Assembly: GCF_014534645.1 (NCBI RefSeq)
Contig: NZ_JACVQF010000200.1
Location: forward strand, 434,001 to 498,000
From: Streptomyces griseicoloratus
GTDB lineage: Bacteria; Actinomycetota; Actinomycetes; Streptomycetales; Streptomycetaceae
Length of the DNA stretch: 64,000 nucleotides
Direction of reading: 5' to 3'
The translations under genes and the position numbers were made by a program. The notes under the pieces were generated by a model, which had not been told where the DNA came from, made no database searches, and saw only the letters and a list, made by a program, of their open reading frames with translations. The stretch's first letter is position 1; each line of letters begins with the position of its first letter. Positions 27,196 through 36,930 of this stretch are shown piece after piece.

Positions 27196-28731
27196 ATGCG
27201 TGTCATGGCCCAGATCGCCATGGTGATGAACCTCGACAAGTGCATCGGGTGCCACACCTGCTCGGTCACCTGCAAGCAGACCTGGACCAACCGGACCGGT
27301 GTCGAGTACGCCTGGTTCAACAACGTGGAGACCAAGCCGGGCGTCGGCTACCCACGCCGGTACGAGGACCAGGACCAGTGGAAGGGCGGCTGGAGACTGG
27401 ATGGCAGGGGCCGGCTGGTGCTGCGCTCCGGTGGCCGGGTCAGGCGGCTGCTGTCGCTGTTCTCCAACCCGGACCTGCCGTCCATCGAGGACTACTACGA
27501 GCCGGTGACGTACGACTACGACACCCTGGTCAGCGCGCCCGCGGGTCCGGACATGCCGGTCGCCCGCCCCCGCTCGGTCCTCACCGGCAGGCCGACGTCC
27601 ATCACCTGGGGCGCCAACTGGGAGGACGGACTGGGCGGCGCGCCGGAGCACGCGGGGGGCGATCCCAACCTTCGCGGCGAGTGGGCCGAGAAGGTCAGGT
27701 TCGAGTTCGAGCAGACCTTCCTGTTCCATCTGCCCCGGCTCTGCGAGCACTGCCTCAACCCGGCCTGCGTCTCGGCCTGTCCGTCCGGCGCGATGTACAA
27801 GCGGGCCGAGGACGGCATCGTCCTGGTCGACCAGGACCGCTGCCGGGGCTGGCGGATGTGCGTGACGGCGTGCCCGTACAAGAAGGTGTACGTCAACCAC
27901 GCCACCGGCAAGGCCGAGAAGTGCACGTTCTGCTTCCCGCGCGTCGAGGCGGGTCAGCCCACGGTCTGCTCCGAGACGTGCGTGGGCCGGCTGCGCCACC
28001 TCGGACTGCTGCTGTACGACGCCGACAAGGTGGGCGAGGCCGCCGCGACCCCGGACGAGCAGGACCTGCTGGACGCCCAGCGCGACGTCTTCCTCGACCC
28101 GCACGACCCCGGGGTGATCGCGGCGGCGCGGCAGGCCGGCATTCCCGAGGACTGGCTGGACGCCGCGCGCCGCTCCCCGGTGTACGCGCTGGTGTCCCGG
28201 TACAGGGTGGCGCTGCCCCTGCACCCGCAGTACCGCACCCTGCCGATGGTCTGGTACGTGCCCCCGCTGTCACCCGTCCTGGACGCGGTGGCCGTCGCGG
28301 GCGGCGACCGGGACGACCCCGACCATGTCTTCGCCACCGTCACCCGGCTGCGCATCCCGCTGGAGTACCTGGCGGAGCTGTTCACCGCGGGGGACACCGA
28401 CGTGGTCGCCGGGGTGCTGATGAAACTGACCGCGCTGCGCTCGTACATGCGGGAGAAGACCCTGGGTCAGGCGGGCGACGAGGCCGTGCTGGAGGCCGTG
28501 GGCCTGACCCCGCGTGAGGCGCAGGACCTGCACCGCCTGCTGGCGGTGGCCAAGTACCGGGACCGGTACGTCGTGCCGGCCGCCCACAAGGAGGACGCGG
28601 CCGCGCTCACCGCCCTGGAGAACCGCTGCCCGGTGGAGTCCCCCGGCGGGCCGTCCGGGCGGAAGGTCATGCTCGGTCTTCCCACCCTGCGCCGCCGCAC
28701 CCCCGAAACCCCCGCCGGAGGCCGCCCGTGA
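27196..28731 (+). CDS. narH: Respiratory nitrate reductase beta subunit
   Basis: 511-residue iron-sulfur electron-transfer subunit. Four ferredoxin-like cysteine groups are visible: CIGCHTCSVTCKQTW near residue 16, CEHCLNPACVSACPSG near 184, CRGWRMCVTACPYKK near 217 (Trp in place of one Cys, giving the [3Fe-4S] cluster normal for NarH) and KCTFCFPR with CSETCVGR. It carries electrons from NarI to NarG. ATG lies two bases after the narG stop; its end overlaps the narJ start. Confidence 0.97.
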   Translation: MRVMAQIAMVMNLDKCIGCHTCSVTCKQTWTNRTGVEYAWFNNVETKPGVGYPRRYEDQDQWKGGWRLDGRGRLVLRSGGRVRRLLSLFSNPDLPSIEDYYEPVTYDYDTLVSAPAGPDMPVARPRSVLTGRPTSITWGANWEDGLGGAPEHAGGDPNLRGEWAEKVRFEFEQTFLFHLPRLCEHCLNPACVSACPSGAMYKRAEDGIVLVDQDRCRGWRMCVTACPYKKVYVNHATGKAEKCTFCFPRVEAGQPTVCSETCVGRLRHLGLLLYDADKVGEAAATPDEQDLLDAQRDVFLDPHDPGVIAAARQAGIPEDWLDAARRSPVYALVSRYRVALPLHPQYRTLPMVWYVPPLSPVLDAVAVAGGDRDDPDHVFATVTRLRIPLEYLAELFTAGDTDVVAGVLMKLTALRSYMREKTLGQAGDEAVLEAVGLTPREAQDLHRLLAVAKYRDRYVVPAAHKEDAAALTALENRCPVESPGGPSGRKVMLGLPTLRRRTPETPAGGRP

Positions 28732-29585
28732 GTCCGCTGCCCGACACCGTGCCCGCCATCGTCCGCGCCCGGCTGCGGGCGGCCGTGCGCCGCCCGTCCC
28801 GGTTCACGCCCGAGGAGATCGCGGACCGCGCGCTGGTCCTGCGGCTGCTGTCGCTGCTGCTGCAGTACCCGGACGCCGAGCTGACGGCCGCCCGGCCCGC
28901 CGTGGCCGCCGCGGGCCGGGCGCTGCCGCCGTCCCCGGCCGCCACCGAACTGTCCGCGTTCACGGACTGGTTCACCGGCCAGGAGCCACAGGCGCTGGAG
29001 CGGCACTACGTCGAGATGTTCGACCTGCGCCGCAAGAGCAGCCTCTACCTCACCTACTACCTGCACGGCGACACCCGCCGCCGGGGCGTGGCCCTGCTCA
29101 CCCTGGCCCGGAGTTACCGGGCCGCGGGCTGGCAGGTCGGCGGCAGCGAACTCCCCGACCATCTGCCGGTGGTGCTGGAGTTCGCCGCGCTGTCGGGTCC
29201 GGGCGCCGGCGAGGCGCCGCTGCGCCGGCACCGGCGCAGCCTGGAGCTGATCCACCGGGCACTGACCGACGCGGGCTCGCCCTACCGGCACCTGCTGGCC
29301 GCGCTGCTCACCCTGATGCCGCCGGCCACCGAGGCCGACCTCGCGGCCGTGGCCGAACTGGCCGCCGAGGGGCCACCGGACGAGGACGTCGGCCTGGACC
29401 CGTACGCGGGCGGCGGCTTCACCCCTCCCGGCGGCTTCACCCCTCCCGGCGGCTTCGCCCCTCCCGGCGCCTTCGCCCCTCCCGGCGCCTTCGCCCCTCC
29501 CGGCGCCTCCGTCCCTCCCGAGCAGGCCCCGCCCGCCCCCGTGCCGCCCTCCCCCTCCGCCTCCTCCCCGGATGGTCCTCGATGA
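28728..29585 (+). CDS. narJ: Nitrate reductase assembly chaperone NarJ with repeat tail
   Basis: 285-residue member of the TorD/NarJ chaperone family that helps insert the Mo cofactor into NarG before membrane attachment. The helical core (about 30-220) has LLSLLLQYPDAEL, RHYVEMFDLRRKSSLYLTYY and the usual spacing. GTG start overlaps the narH stop. The C-terminus is unusual: about six hexapeptide units of the type FTPPGG/FAPPGA (about 230-265) followed by a Pro/Ser-rich end, well beyond the normal family length. Confidence 0.94.
   Translation: MSPLPDTVPAIVRARLRAAVRRPSRFTPEEIADRALVLRLLSLLLQYPDAELTAARPAVAAAGRALPPSPAATELSAFTDWFTGQEPQALERHYVEMFDLRRKSSLYLTYYLHGDTRRRGVALLTLARSYRAAGWQVGGSELPDHLPVVLEFAALSGPGAGEAPLRRHRRSLELIHRALTDAGSPYRHLLAALLTLMPPATEADLAAVAELAAEGPPDEDVGLDPYAGGGFTPPGGFTPPGGFAPPGAFAPPGAFAPPGASVPPEQAPPAPVPPSPSASSPDGPR
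29412..29523 (+). repeat. 18-bp tandem repeats in the narJ 3' end
   Basis: About six in-frame copies of an 18-bp unit encoding GGFTPP or GAFAPP. Neighbouring copies are nearly identical at the DNA level, so copy number is likely to vary between strains. Confidence 0.85.
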
Positions 29586-30313
29586 ACGCTTCAGGAACCG
29601 ACCTCGTGCTGTGGGTCGCCTTCCCCTACGTCTGCCTGGCCGTGTTCGCCGTCGGGCACGTCCGGCGCTACCGGCAGGACCAGTTCGGCTGGACCTCCCG
29701 CACCAGCCAGCTGCTGGAACACCGCCGGCTGCGCTGGGGCAGCCCGCTGTTCCACCTCGGGGCCTTCACGGTGATCGCCGGGCACGTGGCCGGCCTCGCC
29801 GTGCCCGCGTCGTGGACCGAGGCCGCCGGCATCAGCGAGCACGCCTACCACACCACCGCCGTGTGGGCGGGCTCGGTGGCGGGCGTCGCCATGGTCACCG
29901 GGCTCGGCATGCTGTGCGCCCGCCGGCTGCTGACCCGGCGCATCCGGCTCGGCACCGACCGCAGCGACAAGGTGCTCTTCCCGCTGCTGTCCGCGACCGT
30001 GCTGCTCGGCATCCTCGCAACGGCCGCGCACAACGTCTTCGGCGGCGGCTACGACTACCGGGAGACCGTCTCGGTGTGGTTCCGCGGCCTGTTCACCCTC
30101 CAGCCGCAGCCGGAGGCGATCTCCGGCGCGCCCCTGCTGTTCCGGCTGCACGCGCTGAGCGCCTGCCTGCTCTTCGCGGCCTGGCCCTTCACCCGGCTCG
30201 TGCACGTGTGGAGCGCCCCGATCGGCTACCTCGCCCGCCCCTACCTGGTCTACCGGCGCCGGGCCGCCACAGCGCCGCCGGTGGCCCACGGCAGCGCGCC
30301 CGACGAGACCTGA
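29582..30313 (+). CDS. narI: Respiratory nitrate reductase gamma subunit (cytochrome b)
   Basis: 243-residue membrane subunit that oxidises menaquinol and passes electrons to NarH. Five hydrophobic segments; haem-ligand type histidines are found in LFHLGAFTVIAGHVAGL and in RLHALSACLLFAAWPFTRLVHVWS. ATG overlaps the narJ stop (ATGA). Last gene of the operon and followed by a strong hairpin. Confidence 0.95.
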   Translation: MNASGTDLVLWVAFPYVCLAVFAVGHVRRYRQDQFGWTSRTSQLLEHRRLRWGSPLFHLGAFTVIAGHVAGLAVPASWTEAAGISEHAYHTTAVWAGSVAGVAMVTGLGMLCARRLLTRRIRLGTDRSDKVLFPLLSATVLLGILATAAHNVFGGGYDYRETVSVWFRGLFTLQPQPEAISGAPLLFRLHALSACLLFAAWPFTRLVHVWSAPIGYLARPYLVYRRRAATAPPVAHGSAPDET

Positions 30314-30330
30314 CGGCCCGCACCACCGAT

Positions 30331-30368
30331 GAAGCCCCTGGCGACCGCGTCCGGCTGCCAGGGGCTTC
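30331..30368. terminator. Terminator after narGHJI
   Basis: Perfect 12-bp stem GAAGCCCCTGGC / GCCAGGGGCTTC with a 14-base loop, between the convergent narI and hmp genes; may serve both. Confidence 0.8.
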
Positions 30369-30396
30369 GCGTATCCGTGTCGTGGCGTGGGTGGGG

Positions 30397-31602
30397 TCAG
30401 TCCTCGGCGCGGGCCAGCCACAGATCCGGGCCGAAGACCTCGTAGCGGATGCGGCGGGCGGGCACGCCGGCCCGGAGGAGCTGTCCGCGGACGGCCCGCA
30501 TGAAGGGCAGCGGACCGCACAGGTACACGTCGGCGTCGGCCGGCAGTCCGAGGCCGTCGAGGTCCATCAGGCCGCTGCGGGCGCCGGCTTCGCCGTCGGC
30601 GTCCTGCTCGTACCAGAAATCCGCCTGGGCATCGGTCAGTTCGTCCACCAGGCGACGGGTCTCGGCGCGCAGGGCGTGGTCGGCGGGGCTGCGGTCGGCG
30701 TGCAGGACCCTGACCTCACGGTCGGAGCCGCTGGCGGCGAGGTGTTGGAGCATGCCGACCATCGGGGTGCAGCCGATTCCCGCGGAGACCAGCAGCAGCG
30801 GTGCGTCGGAGTCGTCGAGGACCACGTCTCCGAACGGGGACGACAGGGTCAGCTCGTCACCGGCGCGGACGGTGCGGTGCAGGTGGTTGGAGACCTCGCC
30901 CTCGGGGGTCCCGGCCGCACTCGCGACCCGCTTGACGGTGATCCGGCGCATCCGGTCGCCGGGTGCGCCGGACAGGCTGTACTGGCGCAGTTGGCGGACG
31001 CCGTCGGACATCAGGACCCGGACGCTGACGTACTGGCCGGCCTTGGCGGGCGGTACGGGTTCGCCGTCGGCCGGGCGCAGCAGGAAGGACACCACGTCGT
31101 CGGTCTCCTGACGGCGTTCGACGACGGTCCACTGCCGCCAGGGGTGGCGCGGGTCGATGCCGGCCTCCTGGTAGAGGCGGGCCTCACGGGCTATGAGGGC
31201 GCCCGCCATCCGCCAGTACACCTCGTCCCACGCGCCGGCCACCTCAGGGGTGACCGCGTCCCCGAGGACGTCAGCGATGGCCCCGAACAGGTACTTGTGG
31301 ACGATCGTGTACTGGTCCTCGGTCACACCGAGGGCCGCGTGCTTGTGCGCGATGCGGGACAGCAGCGCCTCCGGGCGGGCGTCGGGGTCGGCGAGCAGCG
31401 CCTGGGCGAACGCCGCGATGGACCCGGCCAGTGCCCTGCGCTGTTCCCCGCTCGCCTGGTTGCCGCGGTTGAACAAGCCGTCCAGCAGCTCGGGCCGTTC
31501 GGCGAACATCGTGCCGTAGAAGCGGGACGCGATCTCGTCGAGCGCTCCGCCCACGGCGGGCAGGGTGGCACGGACGACGGCGGCTGACTCGGTCGAGAGC
31601 AT
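30397..31602 (-). CDS. hmp: Flavohaemoprotein (NO dioxygenase)
   Basis: 401-residue flavohaemoglobin that converts nitric oxide to nitrate using NAD(P)H and O2. An N-terminal globin (1-140) with HKHAALGVTEDQY, where the proximal His sits, is followed by an FAD domain (RQYSLSG near 205) and an NAD domain (LLVSAGIGCTPMVGMLQ; CGPLPFMRAV). It detoxifies NO produced by nitrate/nitrite reduction, which fits its place beside narGHJI. ATG start; two GGGCCG-type palindromes lie 130-175 bp upstream. Convergent with narI. Confidence 0.94.
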   Translation of the reverse strand: MLSTESAAVVRATLPAVGGALDEIASRFYGTMFAERPELLDGLFNRGNQASGEQRRALAGSIAAFAQALLADPDARPEALLSRIAHKHAALGVTEDQYTIVHKYLFGAIADVLGDAVTPEVAGAWDEVYWRMAGALIAREARLYQEAGIDPRHPWRQWTVVERRQETDDVVSFLLRPADGEPVPPAKAGQYVSVRVLMSDGVRQLRQYSLSGAPGDRMRRITVKRVASAAGTPEGEVSNHLHRTVRAGDELTLSSPFGDVVLDDSDAPLLLVSAGIGCTPMVGMLQHLAASGSDREVRVLHADRSPADHALRAETRRLVDELTDAQADFWYEQDADGEAGARSGLMDLDGLGLPADADVYLCGPLPFMRAVRGQLLRAGVPARRIRYEVFGPDLWLARAED

Positions 31603-31730
31603 GGGTCTCCTCGGGAGTATGTGCTGGTGGGGGTGCGGCTCACGGAGTGCCGCTGTTCACCTGCCTATCAGCCACGAGGCCCGCTCCGGGCCCCCGGCGG
31701 CCCGATCGAGGCCGAACGGCCGTGGGGGTC

Positions 31731-31777
31731 GGGCCGGTCGGTCCCGTCGGCGCGGACCGGCAGGGGCCGTACGGCCC
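31731..31777. promoter_or_regulatory. Two candidate DevR/OsdR boxes upstream of hmp
   Basis: GGGCCG-TA-CGGCCC (31764-31777) is a perfect palindrome; GGGCCG-GT-CGGTCC (31731-31744) differs by one base. The pair is centred about 33 bp apart, roughly three DNA turns, in the gap between hmp and the histidine kinase gene. Confidence 0.6.
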
Positions 31778-31844
31778 TACCGGCGGCGTGCGTCGCGTGG
31801 TGGCCGTTCCCCTCGCTCGGCCACGACGGGGCCACCCTCCCCCG

Positions 31845-34407
<2,563 letters not shown>

Positions 34408-34473
34408 CGGTCGCTCCTTGTGCTGTTCTCGGTTTCGAAGGCAATCATTGTCCGGGTGCCGGGCCGCAACGCC

Positions 34474-34489
34474 AGGGCCGGTCGGCCCT
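34474..34489. promoter_or_regulatory. AGGGCCG-GT-CGGCCCT palindrome upstream of the regulator
   Basis: Perfect 16-bp palindrome between the response-regulator gene and the divergent SLOG-like gene (67 bp and 150 bp from the respective starts). Best symmetry of all copies in the window. Confidence 0.65.
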
Positions 34490-34638
34490 CCATCCGGGCC
34501 TGTCAGCCCACGGACGGCGGCTGACCCGGCGTTGAAGAGTTCCGTCACGGGCCGGTCGCCTGCACCGGAGTCCGGCCGGCCCTGGAGCGCTGGGACCGCA
34601 CCGGCGCGCGTACGGTGCGAAGAGAGGACTGCCCGGAA

Positions 34639-35148
34639 GTGATCGCAGTTGTGGGACACCCCGATCTCACCACGTCCACGTTCGCGTCGCTGGAGGAGGA
34701 ACTGCGCTCCCGGCTCGCCGGATTCGCGCGGGCGGGCAGGGCGGCGGTGGTGCGCGCGGGGCAGGGACTCCCCGTCGTCGTCGGCCGCGCCGCCCGCGCC
34801 GCGGGGCTCGCCCTGGTGACGGTCCTGCCGTCGAGGAACGGCGTGCCCGCGGCCCTTCGGGAGGCCGACCGCAAGGCCGCCGGGGAACTGCTGTTGCTGT
34901 CGGAGCGGGTGCGGCTGCTGGAGTACGACCCCGCGGACCGGGACGCCTGCGTCGGCGCCGACGAGCGGCTGCTGGACGGCTGCGAGCGGCTGCTGGCCGT
35001 GTGGGACGGTTCCCCGTCGAACGGCCGGGACGCCACGGCACACCTGGTCGCCTTCGCCCGCGGTCGCGGCATCGGCGTCGAGGTGGTGTGGCCTCCCGGC
35101 GCCTCGCGGACCGCCGGACTTCTCCGGGGCTGCACCGCGGCCGGCTGA
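34639..35148 (+). CDS. SLOG-like Rossmann protein of unknown function
   Basis: 169 residues. Starts [19 protein letters not shown] and contains [15 protein letters not shown]-like and [30 protein letters not shown] segments, which resemble the SLOG/DprA-type nucleotide-binding fold (GH motif at the N-terminus, acidic-aromatic 'WDG' loop and a helix that ends the sheet). Such domains bind nucleotides or nucleotide-derived signals. I chose GTG at 34639 since the fold begins there. Divergent from the DevR-like gene and sharing its palindrome. Function not assignable. Confidence 0.7.
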   Translation: MIAVVGHPDLTTSTFASLEEELRSRLAGFARAGRAAVVRAGQGLPVVVGRAARAAGLALVTVLPSRNGVPAALREADRKAAGELLLLSERVRLLEYDPADRDACVGADERLLDGCERLLAVWDGSPSNGRDATAHLVAFARGRGIGVEVVWPPGASRTAGLLRGCTAAG

Positions 35149-35243
35149 TCACCGGCGGTGCAGAGCCGGTGTCCGGCAGCCGTGCGCAGCGACGGCCACA
35201 CCTGGCCGGTCTCGTCCCAGTGGTGCAGCGCCCGAACCGTCAC
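35146..35243 (-). pseudogene. MerR-family regulator N-terminal remnant
   Basis: TVRALHHWDETGQVWPSLRT and [11 protein letters not shown] match helix 2 and the wing of a MerR HTH, but both the first helix and everything downstream are missing or out of frame. It overlaps the end of the SLOG-like gene. Residual sequence only. Confidence 0.5.
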
Positions 35244-35320
35244 GCCCGGAGAAGGGCTTCGCCGCGGTGAGAACGATGCGTGCGTTGTCCGGGGTGATCA
35301 CCGTCATGGTCATCCGAAGG

Positions 35321-35334
35321 GGGCCGAACGTCCC
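35321..35334. promoter_or_regulatory. GGGCCG-AA-CGTCCC, imperfect DevR/OsdR-type box
   Basis: One mismatch from the palindrome at the other hypoxia-island promoters. It lies 171-184 bp upstream of the cNMP-domain gene in an otherwise gene-free 260-bp stretch. Confidence 0.45.
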
Positions 35335-35504
35335 GGTATCGGGTCCGGGTGGCCCGTCGCCTCGCCCACCACTCGGGGGCAGGCTGAGGTCAGCAGGCCC
35401 CAGGGACCGCAGGCGGCGGTGATGCGGCGTCCCGGCGTCCCGGGGACGCACGGTCCGGCCGTTCGCCGACCGCCTGCACCGAGAGTACGAAGGGAGCCCG
35501 AGCG

Positions 35505-35963
35505 ATGACCTCCACCACCACGCTGACCGCAGCCCTCCCGGCCGGCCACCGCGAGCGACTCACGCGGATCGCCCGCGAGGTGTCCGTCGACGAAGGTACG
35601 CGGCTGTTCGACGAGGGCCGGCGAGCCGACCGGTTCTGGATCATCCGAACGGGAACCGTGACGCTCGATCTGCGCGTCCCCGGGCGCCGTGCCGCCGTCA
35701 TCGAGTCGCTGGGCCACGGCGAACTCGTCGGCTGGTCCTGGCTTTTCCCTCCCCACCGCTGGCACCTGGGCGCCGAGGCGATGAGCCCGGTGCGGGCCTG
35801 GGAGTTCGACGCGGACACCGTGCGGGCCATGGGAGCCCAGGACCCCGAGTTCGGCCGCGCGGTGGCCCACTGGGTCGGCAACGTGGCCGCCCGCCGACTG
35901 CACGCGACCCGGGTCCGGCTGCTGGACCTGTACGGCCCGTGCGGCAGCGGGAGCCGGCTGTGA
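35505..35963 (+). CDS. Stand-alone cyclic-nucleotide-binding (Crp-fold) domain protein
   Basis: 152 residues consisting only of a Crp/Fnr-type beta-roll (about 15-120: LFDEGRRADRFWIIRTGTVTLD, LGHGELVGWSWLFPP) and a short helix (RRLHATRVRLLDLYG). There is no HTH, so it cannot act as a normal Crp. Similar short proteins sit in the nar2/osd region of other Streptomyces. Possible roles are ligand sensing through a partner or modulation of an enzyme. ATG with GGGAG upstream; the stop codon lies in the loop of a strong terminator. Confidence 0.82.
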   Translation: MTSTTTLTAALPAGHRERLTRIAREVSVDEGTRLFDEGRRADRFWIIRTGTVTLDLRVPGRRAAVIESLGHGELVGWSWLFPPHRWHLGAEAMSPVRAWEFDADTVRAMGAQDPEFGRAVAHWVGNVAARRLHATRVRLLDLYGPCGSGSRL

Positions 35964-35977
35964 GCAGCCGGCTCCCG
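35948..35977. terminator. Terminator overlapping the cNMP-domain gene stop
   Basis: Perfect 12-bp stem (CGGGAGCCGGCT / AGCCGGCTCCCG) with a 6-base loop containing the TGA stop; convergent with the DUF1876 gene, so probably bidirectional. Confidence 0.8.
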
Positions 35978-36005
35978 GCTCGGTGCGGTGGGCTTCCGCC
36001 GGGGT

Positions 36006-36293
36006 TCACATGGGCCAGCCGGTGACCTGCCGTGTGCTCGGCCTGGACGCGCCCACTCCCTCGATGTCGCGTTCGGCGGCGTCCAGCAGCTGCTGGGCGA
36101 GGTTGTTCATGGCCCTGCCCGCCGCCAGCTCGTCGCCGATCTCCGGCAGGTACCTGTCCGCCGGATGGCAGTGGGCGGACCCGTGGCCGGTGAGCGCGGT
36201 GGCACCGGTGTCCAGCACCACGCGTGCCTTCGTCGTTCCCTCGTCGTCCTCGAAAAGGTGGAGACGAACCTTCCATTCCACCGTGTGCGGCAT
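36006..36293 (-). CDS. DUF1876 (dsRBD-like fold) protein
   Basis: 95 residues starting MPHTVEWKVRLHLFEDDEGTTKARVVLDTG, with GHGSAHCHPADRYLPEIGDELA and a C-terminal helix. This small actinobacterial family (DUF1876) has a dsRBD-like alpha/beta fold and is often found with stress and dormancy genes; its biochemical role is unknown. ATG follows GGAGGAGAAGG. It ends the hypoxia-type island on this side. Confidence 0.88.
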   Translation of the reverse strand: MPHTVEWKVRLHLFEDDEGTTKARVVLDTGATALTGHGSAHCHPADRYLPEIGDELAAGRAMNNLAQQLLDAAERDIEGVGASRPSTRQVTGWPM

Positions 36294-36413
36294 CCTTCTC
36301 CTCCTCACGTCGGGCAAGCGCTGCCGGCCTGCTGGGAGAGGTTCCCCGGTGACCGGCTTCCCCGCCCCCGTCCTGCCGAACGCCGCGCCCGGCACGCGCC
36401 GCGAGCCCGGTCC

Positions 36414-36433
36414 GGTTCGGTTCGGTTCGGTTC
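36414..36433 (+). repeat. (GGTTC)4 pentanucleotide microsatellite
   Basis: Four perfect GGTTC units followed by GG. The length is not a multiple of three per unit, so gain or loss of a unit would shift any reading frame across it. It sits at the 5' side of the AsnC-like remnant. Confidence 0.85.
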
Positions 36434-36436
36434 GGG

Positions 36437-36720
36437 GAGCTCGACGTCGCCCGGTTCGAGCTCGCGCCGCTGGCGGGCGTCACGGCGGGTGCCCCTGCCC
36501 GCCGCCGGGAGCGGCTGACCGGGCAGGGGCTGGTCTGAGCGAGGCGGTCACCGTCGAGCTCACGGCTCCCGGCGGGGCCGACCTGCTGCTCGACGTGCCG
36601 GCCCCGGCACCGGGCGCGCTGAACCGGTTCGTCACGGAGCGTCCGGCTCTGCTGCCCGACGTGACCGGGGCGGAGTGCCTGTCCGCCACATCGCTGTACA
36701 CGGAGGGCAGCCGCCGGCGG
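36437..36720 (+). pseudogene. Lrp/AsnC-type regulator remnant
   Basis: One frame reads RFELAPLAGVTAGAPARRRE and then RLTGQGLV-stop, like an AsnC HTH; after the stop, another frame reads EAVTVELTAPGGADLLLDVP and LNRFVTERPALLPDVTGAE, like the core of the RAM ligand domain. The middle of the protein is missing. The stretch 36294-36930 otherwise holds no gene. Identification by pattern only. Confidence 0.4.
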
Positions 36721-36930
36721 AGCCGGCCCACCGCACCGGCTCCGGGGCGGCGACGTTCCGCTGCGACGTGGCTCCGGCGCCGACCGGCCTGCCGGTGGCG
36801 GTGACGTTCCGCGGACGGGCGCCGGCCCCGGCGGCCGCGCCTCGCGTGGTCGCGCCTCGCGTGGTCGCGCTCGTCGGGCGGTGCGACGCTGGGATGGAGA
36901 ACGTCCGAGGAGGCAACCCCGGGAGGGCCG

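Noticed and set aside
23340-27335. 1331-codon open frame on the minus strand opposite narG
   Set aside because: Antisense shadow produced by high G/C at third positions; residues are low-complexity Arg/Gly/Pro/His with no domain, while narG on the plus strand is unmistakable.
27835-27880. Trp in place of Cys in the third cluster motif of NarH (CRGWRMC)
   Set aside because: This is the normal NarH pattern for a [3Fe-4S] centre and not a mutation.
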